DNA from: Acidiphilium multivorum AIU301
GTDB lineage: Bacteria; Pseudomonadota; Alphaproteobacteria; Acetobacterales; Acetobacteraceae
Reading direction: 5' to 3'
Length of the DNA: 64,000 nucleotides
NCBI RefSeq assembly: GCF_000202835.1
Contig: NC_015186.1
Coordinates: forward strand, 62,001-126,000
Shown: positions 16,719-28,155 of the stretch, piece by piece
Numbering within the stretch: the stretch's first letter is position 1
Layout of the letters: each line of letters begins with the position of its first letter
The notes under the pieces: generated by a model
What the model was told of the DNA's origin: nothing
Seen by the model: the letters and a program-made list of their open reading frames with translations, nothing else
Database searches by the model: none
Position numbers and translations under genes: made by a program

Positions 16719-18125
16719 ATGGGCGGCATGGACGCTTTATATACGCCACAGGAAATGGGTCTGATCGATACGGCGGCGCTGTCATGCGGCGTCTCCGGGC
16801 TCATGCTGATGGAGAATGCCGGTACCGCGGTCGCGCGGGCGATCGTGCGGCGATTCCGCCCCTGCCGGGTGCTGGTACTCGCCGGGCCGGGCAACAATGG
16901 CGGGGATGGCTATGTCGCGGCGCGGCGACTTGCCGAACGCGGCTGGCCGGTGGCCGTTGCGCCGCTCGCGCCGCCGCGCCCGGCGAGCGATGCCGCGGCG
17001 GCGGCGGCGCTCTGGCGCGGCCCGGTCGTCGCGGCGGACGAGGGGCGGGTGCAATCGGCTGAACTCGTGATCGATGCCGTTTTCGGAGCCGGGCTCGCGC
17101 GCGATGTCGACCCGGGGACCGTCGCGCTGCTCGGCGCGGCGCGGCGTCTTGTGGCGATCGATGTGCCGAGCGGCGTCGACGGGGCGACCGGCGCCGTGCG
17201 CGGGGCCGCCCCGCGGGCCGATCTCACGGTCACCTTCGCCGGATTGAAGCCGGGCCATCTCCTGTTTCCCGGCCGGGCGCTCTGCGGCGAGACGGTCTGC
17301 GCGGAGATCGGCATGCCGGCGGCGGCGTTCGCCCGTGTTGAAACGAAAACATGGCGGAATACGCCGGTGCTCTGGCGCCTGCCGGCGCCTGCGGCGACCG
17401 GGCATAAATACGAACGGGGCCATCTGACGATCCTGGCCGGCCCGATGAGCGGCGCGGCGATCCTGGCGGCGGCGGCGGCGCGGCGGATTGGTGCCGGGCT
17501 TGTCACCCTTGCGGGCCCCGACCCTGCGGGCGTGCCGCCGGGCATCATCGTCAGCCGCGCCGCCCTCGACGAACTGGTGACCGATCCGCGCCGTCGCGTC
17601 TGGCTCTGCGGGCCGGGGCTGGGGGTGGAAGCGGCGGGCCAGACACTGGCGCGCCTGGTCGCGGCGGGCCGCGCTATCGTGGCCGATGCCGATGCGTTGA
17701 CCTCCGCCGCGGGAGAGGCGGAGCGTCTGCGTGGCGTCGCGGCGATCACCCCGCATGAGGGCGAGTTTGCCAGGGTGTTTCCCGACCTTCAGGCTGATCG
17801 GCTGTCGCGCGCCCGAGCGGCGGCAGCGCGGATTGGTGCCGTGGTCGTGCTCAAAGGGCCCGATACGGTGATCGCGGCGCCGGACGGGCGTGCGGCGATC
17901 AACGCCAATGCACCGCCCTTTCTGGCAACGGCCGGTTCCGGTGACACGCTCGCCGGCATCGCCGCCGGACTCCTGGTGCAAGGGATGCCGGCGTTCGAGG
18001 CGTGCTGTGCGGCGGTTTGGCTGCATGGCGCGGCGGCGACGCGGGCGGGAGGCGGACTGATCGCCGAGGATCTGGCGGATCACTTACCCATGGTTGTAGA
18101 GAACATTAAAAAATTCAATTTTTGA
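16719..18125 (+). CDS. nnrD: Bifunctional NAD(P)H-hydrate epimerase / ADP-dependent NAD(P)H-hydrate dehydratase
   Basis: Repairs hydrated NAD(P)H. The N-terminal half (about 1-210) is the YjeF_N epimerase domain with GPGNNGGDGYVAARRL. The C-terminal half (about 220-468) is the ribokinase-like dehydratase with KYERGHLTILAG, CGPGLGV, ITPHEGEFARVFP, VLKGPDTVIAAP and the ADP-binding TAGSGDTLAGIAAGL. The fusion and the length of 468 residues are normal for proteobacterial NnrDE. The start could be 16719 or the internal Met at 16728; neither has a strong ribosome site. It is divergent from parA. Confidence 0.95.
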   Translation: MGGMDALYTPQEMGLIDTAALSCGVSGLMLMENAGTAVARAIVRRFRPCRVLVLAGPGNNGGDGYVAARRLAERGWPVAVAPLAPPRPASDAAAAAALWRGPVVAADEGRVQSAELVIDAVFGAGLARDVDPGTVALLGAARRLVAIDVPSGVDGATGAVRGAAPRADLTVTFAGLKPGHLLFPGRALCGETVCAEIGMPAAAFARVETKTWRNTPVLWRLPAPAATGHKYERGHLTILAGPMSGAAILAAAAARRIGAGLVTLAGPDPAGVPPGIIVSRAALDELVTDPRRRVWLCGPGLGVEAAGQTLARLVAAGRAIVADADALTSAAGEAERLRGVAAITPHEGEFARVFPDLQADRLSRARAAAARIGAVVVLKGPDTVIAAPDGRAAINANAPPFLATAGSGDTLAGIAAGLLVQGMPAFEACCAAVWLHGAAATRAGGGLIAEDLADHLPMVVENIKKFNF

Positions 18126-18170
18126 ACAAATTCTAGCAAAATTACACCTTAAGATCGGTGGCGGACGTCG

Positions 18171-18207
18171 ATGCGTTAACCTATTGTTAACGCATGCTGG
18201 TTATAGT
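18171..18207 (+). promoter_or_regulatory. CtrA-like box within a 25-bp inverted repeat, followed by a -10-like element
   Basis: ATGCGTTAAC (18171-18180), 5-bp spacer, GTTAACGCAT (18186-18195), a perfect inverted repeat. Inside it is TTAA-N7-TTAAC (18176-18191), which matches the full CtrA consensus of alphaproteobacteria. TATAGT lies 10 bp further (18202-18207), roughly where the -10 sits in CtrA-activated promoters. Transcription would run toward the glycine riboswitch 260 bp downstream. Prediction only. Confidence 0.5.
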
Positions 18208-18406
18208 GCTCGTCATGATCACTCTTGCGTCGTTGTCCGCGTTCGCTGCGCCGATCGGCCCGACTTCGCTCGGCACCCCGCCGCTGCGCGTGTCACCTGT
18301 CCCGTCCGCGCCGGCCCAGCCGTCCTCGACCGTCAACCCCGCAACACGCCCCGGCCCTGCACCTGCCGGCGCGCCACGGGGGACGTTGCTCAACATTACG
18401 ATTTGA
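18194..18406 (+). CDS. Possible small secreted Pro/Ala-rich protein (70 aa), uncertain
   Basis: The frame begins with MLVIVLVMITLASLSAFA, which looks like a signal peptide with an AFA/AP cleavage site, and continues as a Pro/Thr/Ala-rich tail without cysteines. There is no visible ribosome site, and the ATG sits inside the inverted repeat described above, which lowers confidence. An internal ATG at 18215 would be nearly leaderless if the predicted -10 at 18202 is used. It could also be just open frame in the leader of the gcv transcript. No family recognised. Confidence 0.3.
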   Translation: MLVIVLVMITLASLSAFAAPIGPTSLGTPPLRVSPVPSAPAQPSSTVNPATRPGPAPAGAPRGTLLNITI

Positions 18407-18465
18407 GCCGGGGTCGGCGCTTGCGTTTGCGCGCGATCTGAGCCTAAGAACCGTTATTCGCACCT

Positions 18466-18665
18466 CCCCGCGGGAGAGAGCGGCGAGGCCGGTCTGACCG
18501 GCTCCTGCCGCCGCCGAAGGCGCAACCGGCCCCCGGAAACGCTCAGGCAAAAGGACCGCGGCGGAGCAAGGATCTCTGGAAAGCCGGCGCGTCGCGCCGC
18601 ACCGAAGGCGTAAGGCAAGGGGTAACCCGGGCCGAATCTCTCAGGTTCCGTGACAGAGGGGGGTC
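18466..18665 (+). promoter_or_regulatory. Tandem glycine riboswitch upstream of gcvT
   Basis: Two consecutive aptamers are visible. The first (about 18466-18561) has GGGAGAGAG, the GCCGAAGG core, GCAA and CTCAGGCAAAAGGAC with closing helix CCGCG/CGCGG. The second (about 18562-18665) has GGATCTCTGGAAAG, CACCGAAGG and AATCTCTCAGGTTCCGTGACAGAGG. This is the standard two-aptamer glycine sensor, which in Proteobacteria usually turns on the glycine cleavage genes when glycine is abundant. The gcvT start is about 50 nt further, so control of translation start or of a nearby terminator is possible. Confidence 0.95.
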
Positions 18666-18714
18666 AGACTGGGCGGTTCTGCACCCGCCCGCTGCTGCCG
18701 CGGGAGATCCGGTC

Positions 18715-19815
18715 TTGGCCGAATCAGCATTGCTCACCGTGCCGCTCGACGCGCTGCATCGCAGCCTGGGCGCGCGTATGGTCGATTTCGCCGGCTACGA
18801 TATGCCGGTGCAGTATGAAGGCATCATCGCCGAGCATCTGCACTGCCGGGCCCAAGCCGCGCTGTTTGACGTCTCGCATATGGGCCAGGCGGTGCTTGAA
18901 GGCCCCGACGCGGCCGCCGCGCTGGAACGCGTGGTGACCGGCGACATCCGGGGGCTGAAGCCAGGCCGCCAGCGCTACACGCTGCTGATGAACGCGCAAG
19001 GCGGGATTGTGGACGATCTCATGGTCGCCAATCTGGGCGACCGCCTGCTCCTCGTGCTCAATGCCGGGCGCAAGAATGTTGACGTTGCTCACATTCGCGC
19101 CCACCTGCCCGCGACCGTTTCGCTGACTCCGCAATTCGACCGCGCGCTGCTCGCCCTGCAGGGGCCCGAGGCCGGCGCGGTGCTGGCTTCGCTGGCGCCG
19201 GAGGTGGCCGCGATGCGCTTCATGGAAGCGCGCGAGATGGCATTGTCCGGCATTTCCGTCACGATCACCCGCTCGGGCTATACCGGCGAGGACGGGTTCG
19301 AGATCGGCCTTCCCGCGGCGGAGGCCGAGGGTCTGGCGCGCGCCCTGCTGGCCGATGCGCGGGTGAAGCCGGCCGGCCTCGGTGCGCGGGATTCGCTCAG
19401 GCTCGAGGCCGGTCTGCCGCTCTATGGCAACGATATCGACGAGACGCGCGACCCGATTGCCGCCGGGCTCGGCTTCGCGATCGGCAAGACACGCAAGATG
19501 GGCTGGGATTTCCTCGGCGGCGACGCCGTGCGGGCGGTGCACGATGCCGGCCCGCGCGAGCGCCTGGTCGGGCTGCGCGCCGAAGGTCGGGCTCCTGTGC
19601 GCGCCGGCGCCGAGCTTCGCGATGCCGCCGGGCAACCGGCCGGGCGCGTCACCTCCGGCACCTTCGGGCCGAGCGTCAACGGGCCGGTGGCGCTCGGCTA
19701 TGTCCGCGCCGATTGCGCCGGGGACGATTCGACCCTGATCGCCGGGCTGCGCGGCCGCGATATCGGCATCACCGTCGTGCCGCTGCCTTTCGTTCCGCAT
19801 CGTTATCATCGCTGA
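18715..19815 (+). CDS. gcvT: Glycine cleavage system T protein (aminomethyltransferase)
   Basis: Transfers the methylene group from the aminomethyl-lipoyl arm of GcvH to tetrahydrofolate and releases ammonia. A 366-residue protein with the N-terminal FDVSHMGQ motif (about 51-58), the [10 protein letters not shown] motif in the folate-binding part and a C-terminal barrel. The only suitable start is TTG at 18715, with GGGAG 8 nt upstream; translation from it gives the conserved [21 protein letters not shown]. The weak start sits just after the riboswitch, consistent with control of initiation. First gene of gcvT-gcvH-gcvP; lpd is not in the window. Confidence 0.96.
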   Translation: MAESALLTVPLDALHRSLGARMVDFAGYDMPVQYEGIIAEHLHCRAQAALFDVSHMGQAVLEGPDAAAALERVVTGDIRGLKPGRQRYTLLMNAQGGIVDDLMVANLGDRLLLVLNAGRKNVDVAHIRAHLPATVSLTPQFDRALLALQGPEAGAVLASLAPEVAAMRFMEAREMALSGISVTITRSGYTGEDGFEIGLPAAEAEGLARALLADARVKPAGLGARDSLRLEAGLPLYGNDIDETRDPIAAGLGFAIGKTRKMGWDFLGGDAVRAVHDAGPRERLVGLRAEGRAPVRAGAELRDAAGQPAGRVTSGTFGPSVNGPVALGYVRADCAGDDSTLIAGLRGRDIGITVVPLPFVPHRYHR

Positions 19816-19826
19816 AAGAGGACCAG

Positions 19827-20201
19827 ATGACCGAGACCCGATTCTCCAAGGACCATGAATGGGTGCGGCTCGACGGCGACGTCGCGACCGTGGGGATCAC
19901 CGATCACGCGCAGTCGGCGCTCGGCGATGTCGTGTTCGTTGAACTGCCCGAGACGGGGCGGCATGTGGATGCCGGCGAGGCCTGCGCGGTGGTGGAAAGC
20001 GTCAAGGCTGCCTCGGATGTCTATGCCCCGCTGGCCGGCACGGTGACGGAGGCGAACGGCGCGCTGGCCGATGATCCCGGCATGGTCAATGCGCAGGCCG
20101 AATCCGGCGCCTGGTTCTTCCGCATGACCCTGGACGACCGCGCCGCCTTCGACGCCCTGCTGACCGCCGACGATTACCAGGCCTTTCTCAAAACGCTCTG
20201 A
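19827..20201 (+). CDS. gcvH: Glycine cleavage system H protein
   Basis: The lipoyl carrier that shuttles the aminomethyl group between GcvP, GcvT and dihydrolipoamide dehydrogenase. 124 residues from the ATG at 19827; the longer frame upstream runs into gcvT and is not used. The lipoylation site is the lysine in [10 protein letters not shown] (K60). FSKDHEWVR at the N-terminus and [10 protein letters not shown] are typical. It sits 11 bp after gcvT with an AAAGAGGA ribosome site and 14 bp before gcvP. Confidence 0.97.
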   Translation: MTETRFSKDHEWVRLDGDVATVGITDHAQSALGDVVFVELPETGRHVDAGEACAVVESVKAASDVYAPLAGTVTEANGALADDPGMVNAQAESGAWFFRMTLDDRAAFDALLTADDYQAFLKTL

Positions 20202-20215
20202 CCGGAGCCGCCGCC

Positions 20216-23098
<2,883 letters not shown>

Positions 23099-23140
23099 GC
23101 GGGGCGCGGTTTCGCAAATCCCGGCCGGGCCCACATCCAG

Positions 23141-23174
23141 AGCCGTGCGGGGCGCGTAACCCCGGCACGGCTTT
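23141..23174 (+). terminator. GC-rich hairpin after gcvP, possible weak terminator
   Basis: AGCCGTGC pairs with GCACGGCT, extended inward by GGGG/CCCC with one bulged G. It is followed by only three Ts and then by the ribosome site of the lipocalin gene, so termination would be partial. Confidence 0.5.
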
Positions 23175-23192
23175 GCATGGAGGACCCGCGTG

Positions 23193-23768
23193 ATGACACT
23201 TGCCCGCCGCTCGCTGCTGGCGGCAGCTCCGGCGCTGCTCGCCGGCTGCACGTTCGATACCAGCCCCTATCCCCAGCCGCCGCTGCGCCATGCGCGCGTC
23301 GATCTCGACCGGTTCATGGGGCGCTGGTACATCATTGGCCACATCCCGTATTTCGCCGAGGCGGGTTATGTCGGCTCCTATGCCGTCTATACGCGCCGTC
23401 CCGACGGGGCCATCGACGACCAGTATAATGGCTATCCGAAGAGCTTTGCCGCGAAACGGTTCCAGTTCACCTCGGTCGACCAGGTGGAACCCGGGACTGA
23501 CAATGCGGTCTGGCGCGTGACCCTGCTGAACGGTCTGGTTGGCGTGCCGTATGTGATCATGCATGTCGAGCCCGACTATTCGGTGTTCCTCGGCGGATTT
23601 CCGAACCGTTCGCTGGGCTGGATCTTCGCGCGCGAGAAACGGATGGACGAGGCGACCTATCGCGCGATGCTCGACCGTTTCTATCGCCAGGGCTACGACG
23701 CGCGGCAGTTCAGGCGGGTGGCGCAGTTTCCCGACCAGATCGGACGGCCGGGTTTCGAGCGCGTCTGA
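23193..23768 (+). CDS. Lipocalin-family outer-membrane lipoprotein (Blc-like)
   Basis: About 191 residues. The N-terminus MTLARRSLLAAAPALLAGC is a lipoprotein signal with the lipobox LAGC; the residue after Cys is Thr, so outer-membrane sorting is expected. The mature part has the lipocalin motif FMGRWYIIGHIPYFAE (GxW) and the later repeating beta-strand pattern including YSVFLGGFPNRSLGWIFAR. Bacterial lipocalins of the Blc group bind lysophospholipids or fatty acids and are linked to envelope stress. ATG at 23193 or GTG at 23190 are both served by the GGAGG at 23179. Confidence 0.9.
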   Translation: MTLARRSLLAAAPALLAGCTFDTSPYPQPPLRHARVDLDRFMGRWYIIGHIPYFAEAGYVGSYAVYTRRPDGAIDDQYNGYPKSFAAKRFQFTSVDQVEPGTDNAVWRVTLLNGLVGVPYVIMHVEPDYSVFLGGFPNRSLGWIFAREKRMDEATYRAMLDRFYRQGYDARQFRRVAQFPDQIGRPGFERV

Positions 23769-23851
23769 ACGGCGGGGACATGGCGTTTTGGGGGCCTTGC
23801 CGCCGACGCGGCGCGCCGGCATATCATGATTCATGAGGTCAAGCGCCGCCC

Positions 23852-25594
23852 ATGAGTGAGTCTGCCGCGCCGCTGCGCCGCCTGGCGAGGCTGCTGTGGC
23901 GCGCGGCGCGCGCGATCGTGTTCGCCATCGGGCTGGTGACGATCCTTCTCGCCGGCGCAGGGCTGTGGGGGCTTCACCGCCTCGCGGGCCGCCCAACGGC
24001 GTTGCCGGAACATTTCATCCTCTCGCTCAATCTTCAGACGGCGCCGCCGGACGTCGCCGCGCCGTCGGCGCTGCTGAGGCGGGCGACGGGCGCGACGCCG
24101 ACGCTTGAGCAGACGATCGCGGCGATCGACCGCGCCGCCACCGATCCGCGCGTGCGCGGCATCGATATCCTTCTCGGCGGCGGATGCTGCGGCCTGACCA
24201 CGGCCGAGGAACTGCATGACGCGCTCGCCCGGTTCCGGGCCATTTCGCACCGGCAGGTGGTTGCGCGCGCGATGTCCTTCGACGGGGCGGAAGGGCTGGG
24301 TGCCTATATCGTCGCGACGGCGGCGAACCGGATCGAACTTTCCGATGCCGGCGATTTCGGGGTCACCGGGCTCGCCCTGCAAAGCCCGTTCGCGGCGGAC
24401 CTGCTCAAGATGGCCGGGGTCGAGGCGCAGTTCGAGCATATCGGCAAATACAAGACCTACCCGGAACTGTTCACCCGCTCCGGCCCATCGGCGGCGGCGA
24501 CCGAGATGATGAACAGCCTGGCCGGCTCGCTCTACGATTCGGCTCTGGTGCCGATCGCAGCGCGGTTGAAGCGCAGCCCGGACCAGGTGAAGGCCCTGTT
24601 CGACCAGGCGCCGTTCAGCGCCGCGCAGGCGAAACAGGACGGGCTGGTCGACACCGTGCTGCCGCTTTCGGCAGAGGTCGCGCATGTGCGCGGCGTACAT
24701 GTGTCGCTCGCCGATTATGTCGCCGACGCAGCGCCGGCGCCCGCGGGCGCGCCGAAGGTCGCCCTGATCGTCGCCCATGGCGATATCAACGCGCCTGACG
24801 CGCCGGGGCGGCGCAGCGGGATCGATCCGGCCCGCCTGGCGCATGAAATCGCGACGGCGGTCGCGGATCCGTCGATCCGCGCCATCGTGCTGCGGCTCGA
24901 CACGCCGGGCGGAACGGTGACCGGCTCGGCCATGGTCGGCGCCGAGGTTGCGCGCGCCGCTCGCCTGCACAAGCCGCTGATCGTGTCGATGGGTGCGCTC
25001 GACGCCTCTGGCGGCTACTGGATTTCGAGCCACGGCGCCGTGCTGGTGGCCGATCCGGCGACGCTGACGGGGTCGATCGGCGTGCTCGGCGGCAAATTCA
25101 GCTTCGGTGGGCTGCTGGCCCGCCTGGGCGTCAGCGTCAGCACGGCCTCGCGCGGAGCGAACGCGCTGTTCGACAGCGCGGTGACGCCGTGGACCGAGGC
25201 GCAACTCGCCAGCCTGCAAGGGCAGCTCGATCTCGACTATCAGAAATTCGTCGGCTGGGTGGCTGCCGGCCGGCGGATGAGTCCCGCGCAGGTGAACGCG
25301 GTGGGGCAGGGGCGTGTGTGGACCGGCGCGCAGGCCCGCAGCCGAGGCCTGGTCGACCGGCTGGGCGGCTACCATGAAGCCTTCATGACCGTGCGCGCGG
25401 CGCTGCATCTGCCGGCCGATGCCGCGCTCGATATCGTCCCCGGCAACGAACAGCCGGGGCTGGCCGCGCTGCTCGCGACCCTCGCGCGGCAGGCGAATCC
25501 CCTTGAGGCCGCAGCGTTGCCGGAACCGCTGCGCGGCCTCTTCGCGCTGACGCGGCTGCATCGATTGTCGATGGTGCCCGTCGAGCTTCGGTGA
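23852..25594 (+). CDS. sppA: Signal peptide peptidase SppA, 67K long form
   Basis: A membrane-anchored protease that degrades cleaved signal peptides. 580 residues with one N-terminal membrane anchor (about 20-44) and two ClpP-like S49 domains, as in the long enterobacterial form. The general-base lysine is in GKYKTYPELF (K201, first domain) and the nucleophile serine in GALDASGGYWIS (S386, second domain). The TGSIGVLGGKFSFGGLLARLGV segment of the second domain is typical. It stands upstream of the mraZ promoter region and reads toward the dcw cluster. Confidence 0.95.
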   Translation: MSESAAPLRRLARLLWRAARAIVFAIGLVTILLAGAGLWGLHRLAGRPTALPEHFILSLNLQTAPPDVAAPSALLRRATGATPTLEQTIAAIDRAATDPRVRGIDILLGGGCCGLTTAEELHDALARFRAISHRQVVARAMSFDGAEGLGAYIVATAANRIELSDAGDFGVTGLALQSPFAADLLKMAGVEAQFEHIGKYKTYPELFTRSGPSAAATEMMNSLAGSLYDSALVPIAARLKRSPDQVKALFDQAPFSAAQAKQDGLVDTVLPLSAEVAHVRGVHVSLADYVADAAPAPAGAPKVALIVAHGDINAPDAPGRRSGIDPARLAHEIATAVADPSIRAIVLRLDTPGGTVTGSAMVGAEVARAARLHKPLIVSMGALDASGGYWISSHGAVLVADPATLTGSIGVLGGKFSFGGLLARLGVSVSTASRGANALFDSAVTPWTEAQLASLQGQLDLDYQKFVGWVAAGRRMSPAQVNAVGQGRVWTGAQARSRGLVDRLGGYHEAFMTVRAALHLPADAALDIVPGNEQPGLAALLATLARQANPLEAAALPEPLRGLFALTRLHRLSMVPVELR

Positions 25595-25605
25595 TATCCA
25601 AAAAA

Positions 25606-25621
25606 CTAACGATTGGTTAAC
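25606..25621. promoter_or_regulatory. CtrA-like site upstream of mraZ (one mismatch)
   Basis: CTAA-N7-TTAAC matches the CtrA consensus TTAA-N7-TTAAC at all but the first base. It overlaps an imperfect palindrome centred on GTTAAC (about 25611-25626). It lies 12 bp after sppA and about 270 bp before mraZ. No -10 element at a fitting distance was seen, so binding is a prediction only. Confidence 0.35.
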
Positions 25622-25763
25622 GAATCGGGTTCGGCTGGGCCGCTTCGAGAACAAAATAGAAACATGGGCAAATGGCCCCTGTCTCGCTGTGTCGCTTCGC
25701 GGGCGATTCCGATTTGTTGCGGTCGCGGAGAGGAAATTTTGCGAGTGATCGGTGGAAATCCCT

Positions 25764-25804
25764 TTGACGCCCATGATCGCCCATGTTATCCCATGACAAC
25801 CCAT
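25764..25804 (+). promoter_or_regulatory. MraZ-binding boxes and probable dcw promoter
   Basis: CCCAT occurs at 25770, 25780, 25790 and 25800, four copies with exact 10-bp spacing; on the other strand these are TGGGN repeats separated by 5 bp, the known MraZ operator. A TTGACG (-35 like, 25764-25769) directly precedes them, with TATCCC (25787-25792, weak -10) at 17-bp spacing inside the boxes, so MraZ bound here would block its own promoter. Confidence 0.85.
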
Positions 25805-25892
25805 AGCGAATCCGACCGGCGTGACGCGTGTGCGTCGGAATGTTTGCAGCGAGGCATACCAACGGCGAGACGAAAGGGCCGCGACAGCGCCG

Positions 25893-26351
25893 ATGAGCCA
25901 GTTTCTCGGCACCCACAGGAACAGGCTGGACGCCAAGGGCCGCGTATCGGTTCCGGCGGCGTTCCGTGCCGCCCTGCGCCGGGAGGGTGACTCGCAAGGG
26001 CTGATCCTGCGGCCATCCCACAAGCACCGCTGCATCGAAGTCTGGCCGGCGCCGGTGTTTGAGGCGCTGGCGACGCGTTTGCAGGGACTCGACCTGTTCA
26101 GCGATACGCATGACGACATGGCGGCGGCGCTCTACGCGGATGCCTGGCCGCTCGAGGCCGACAAGGAAGGCCGGATCCTTTTGCCGGAACCGCTCGTGGA
26201 GCATGCGGGATTGCGCGACAGCGTGGTGTTCATGGGTCTGGGCCGGACATTCCAGATCTGGGAGCCGGAAGCGGCCGACCGCCGCCGTGCCGAGGCGCGG
26301 GAGCGCGCGCGGATTGGCGGACTTACCCTGCCGGCGGGGGCTTCGGCATGA
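25893..26351 (+). CDS. mraZ: Transcriptional regulator MraZ
   Basis: A 152-residue DNA-binding protein with two SpoVT/AbrB-like domains that form rings and bind TGGGN repeats at the dcw promoter. N-terminal motif [21 protein letters not shown] and second motif [19 protein letters not shown] are the two family signatures. The ATG at 25893 is used because it begins the conserved MSQFLGTH; the open frame upstream is not conserved. It overlaps rsmH by 4 nt. Four matching operator boxes are about 90 bp upstream, so it is likely autoregulated. Confidence 0.96.
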   Translation: MSQFLGTHRNRLDAKGRVSVPAAFRAALRREGDSQGLILRPSHKHRCIEVWPAPVFEALATRLQGLDLFSDTHDDMAAALYADAWPLEADKEGRILLPEPLVEHAGLRDSVVFMGLGRTFQIWEPEAADRRRAEARERARIGGLTLPAGASA

Positions 26352-27289
26352 GCGGCGGGCTTTCCCATGTACCGGTGCTGCGCGAGGAGGCGGTGGCGAT
26401 GCTCGCGCCCCGCGCGGACGGGGTCTATCTCGACGGGACATTCGGCGGCGGCGGCTATAGCGCTTCGATGCTGGAGGCAGCGTCCTGCACGGTCTGGGCG
26501 ATTGACCGCGATCCGGCGGCGATCGCGCGCGGCGCGGCACTCGCCGCCCGGTATCCCGACCGGTTGCACCTGATCGAGGGCCGGTTCGGCGACCTGCTCG
26601 CTCTGCTGCGCGACCGCGGGGTGACGGCACTCGACGGCGCGGTGTTCGATTTCGGGGTGTCGTCCTACCAGCTCGACGATCCGTCGCGCGGCTTTTCCTT
26701 CCGGACCGACGGCCCGCTCGACATGCGCATGGGCGCGGCCGGGCCGACGGCGGCCGATATCGTGAACGGCTATGCCGAGGCGGAACTGGCCGACATTCTC
26801 TTTCATTTCGGAGAGGAGCGGGCGTCGCGGCGGATTGCCGCCGCGATCGTCCGGCGTCGTGCCGCTCAGCCCTTTGAGACGACGGCCGATCTTGCGGCGG
26901 TGATCCGCACGGTGGTGCGGCCCGACCGCTCGGGCATTGATCCGGCGACACGCAGTTTCCAGGCGCTGAGGATCGAGGTGAACCAGGAACTCGCCGAGAT
27001 CGAACGCGCGTTGGAGGCCGCCGCGTCACTGCTGGCGCCGGGCGGGCGTCTCGTCGCCGTGTCGTTCCATTCGCTGGAGGATCGCATCGTCAAACGTTTC
27101 ATGAACGCTGCGACCGGCCATGTCGCCGCGCCCTCGCGGCACGATCCCTCCGGCCTCGCGCGGCAAGCCGCGGCGCCGCGCTTCCGGGCTCTGACCCGCG
27201 GTGTCGTTACGCCCGGAGAGGCGGAGACCGCCGCCAATCCGCGCGCCCGGTCGGCGCGGCTGCGTGGAATCGAGAGGCTCGCGGCATGA
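26348..27289 (+). CDS. rsmH: 16S rRNA (cytosine-1402 N4)-methyltransferase
   Basis: Methylates C1402 in the ribosomal P site. 313 residues, family-normal length. SAM-binding motif [16 protein letters not shown] (about 28-43) and [12 protein letters not shown] follow the N-terminal [10 protein letters not shown]. The inserted cap domain has [29 protein letters not shown], and the C-terminus has [15 protein letters not shown], all diagnostic. It overlaps mraZ and ftsL by 4 nt each (ATGA). Confidence 0.97.
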   Translation: MSGGLSHVPVLREEAVAMLAPRADGVYLDGTFGGGGYSASMLEAASCTVWAIDRDPAAIARGAALAARYPDRLHLIEGRFGDLLALLRDRGVTALDGAVFDFGVSSYQLDDPSRGFSFRTDGPLDMRMGAAGPTAADIVNGYAEAELADILFHFGEERASRRIAAAIVRRRAAQPFETTADLAAVIRTVVRPDRSGIDPATRSFQALRIEVNQELAEIERALEAAASLLAPGGRLVAVSFHSLEDRIVKRFMNAATGHVAAPSRHDPSGLARQAAAPRFRALTRGVVTPGEAETAANPRARSARLRGIERLAA

Positions 27290-28155
27290 TCCGCCCGGTG
27301 ACCCTCGTGACCGGGCTGCTCATGCTGGGCTCGGGTGCCTGGCTGTTCGTGGTGAAGCACCGCGCCGGCACGCTCGAGCACAAGATTGGCGGGGTCACCG
27401 CGCAGATCCGCAGTTCCGAGCAGCGCATCCGCGTGCTGCGCGCCGAATGGGCGCTCGAAACCGATCCGAACCGGCTGGCGCGGCTCGCCGCCATGTTCAT
27501 GCCGCAGCTCAGGCCGATGAAGCCGGATCAGCTGGTATCCTGGCAGCAACTGGCGGATGCCCTTCCGCCGCCGGGTGCGGAACTGCCGCATCTGCCGTTG
27601 CCGCCGCCCTTGCCGGGCGACCTGTCCGGTGCGCCGTCATCTGCCGCCGTTGCCGCGGCGGCTGCGCCGGAGACCGTCGCCCTGGCCACGATTCCGCTGC
27701 CCGTCCCGCCGCGGAGCCTGCCGGCGCCAAGGTTCGCGGCGGCGACGTCGCAAACTGCTCTGGCGGCGCCCCAAGCGCATCTCGCCGTGCCGCATCCGGC
27801 TGTGCGCCCTGTTGCGGTTCGCCGCTCCGTGGTGGCGCCGGCGCAGCATGCCGTCGTCGTGCACCGGCCTGCAAGCCAGCGGCATGACGTTGTCGCGCGT
27901 GCCCACAGCCCCGCCATTGCCGCCGCGCGCCGCCCGCAGACGCTCGGCGCCTCGGTCCTCGCGCCACGCCCGGCCCCCCGGCCCACGGAGCCGCCGGTCA
28001 GGTCGATCACGGCGAGCGACGCGGTGCCGGCGCGGCCCCAGGCTCCGGCGCCGCCCGCCCGCATCATGGCGCCCGCCGCACGCGGGACGTCGGTATTCGG
28101 GGATTACGGCGCGAGCCTGGCGCCGCCGCGTCCCGCTGGCGGAGTGGCGCCATGA
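27286..28155 (+). CDS. ftsL: Cell division protein FtsL with a long Pro/Ala-rich C-terminal extension
   Basis: Position between rsmH and ftsI and the N-terminal 100 residues identify FtsL: one membrane helix (about 5-22), then a short coiled coil including the alphaproteobacterial signature [21 protein letters not shown]. FtsL normally has about 90-130 residues and links FtsB/FtsI in the divisome. Here the protein has 289 residues; from about residue 95 it is low-complexity Ala/Pro/Arg/His-rich sequence lying in the periplasm if the topology is standard. The extension ends four nt into ftsI. No frameshift is needed to explain it. Confidence 0.85.
   Translation: MIRPVTLVTGLLMLGSGAWLFVVKHRAGTLEHKIGGVTAQIRSSEQRIRVLRAEWALETDPNRLARLAAMFMPQLRPMKPDQLVSWQQLADALPPPGAELPHLPLPPPLPGDLSGAPSSAAVAAAAAPETVALATIPLPVPPRSLPAPRFAAATSQTALAAPQAHLAVPHPAVRPVAVRRSVVAPAQHAVVVHRPASQRHDVVARAHSPAIAAARRPQTLGASVLAPRPAPRPTEPPVRSITASDAVPARPQAPAPPARIMAPAARGTSVFGDYGASLAPPRPAGGVAP

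Noticed and set aside
23831-26119. A 762-codon minus-strand frame opposite sppA and the mraZ leader
   Set aside because: It covers the real sppA gene and the MraZ boxes. No recognisable domain.
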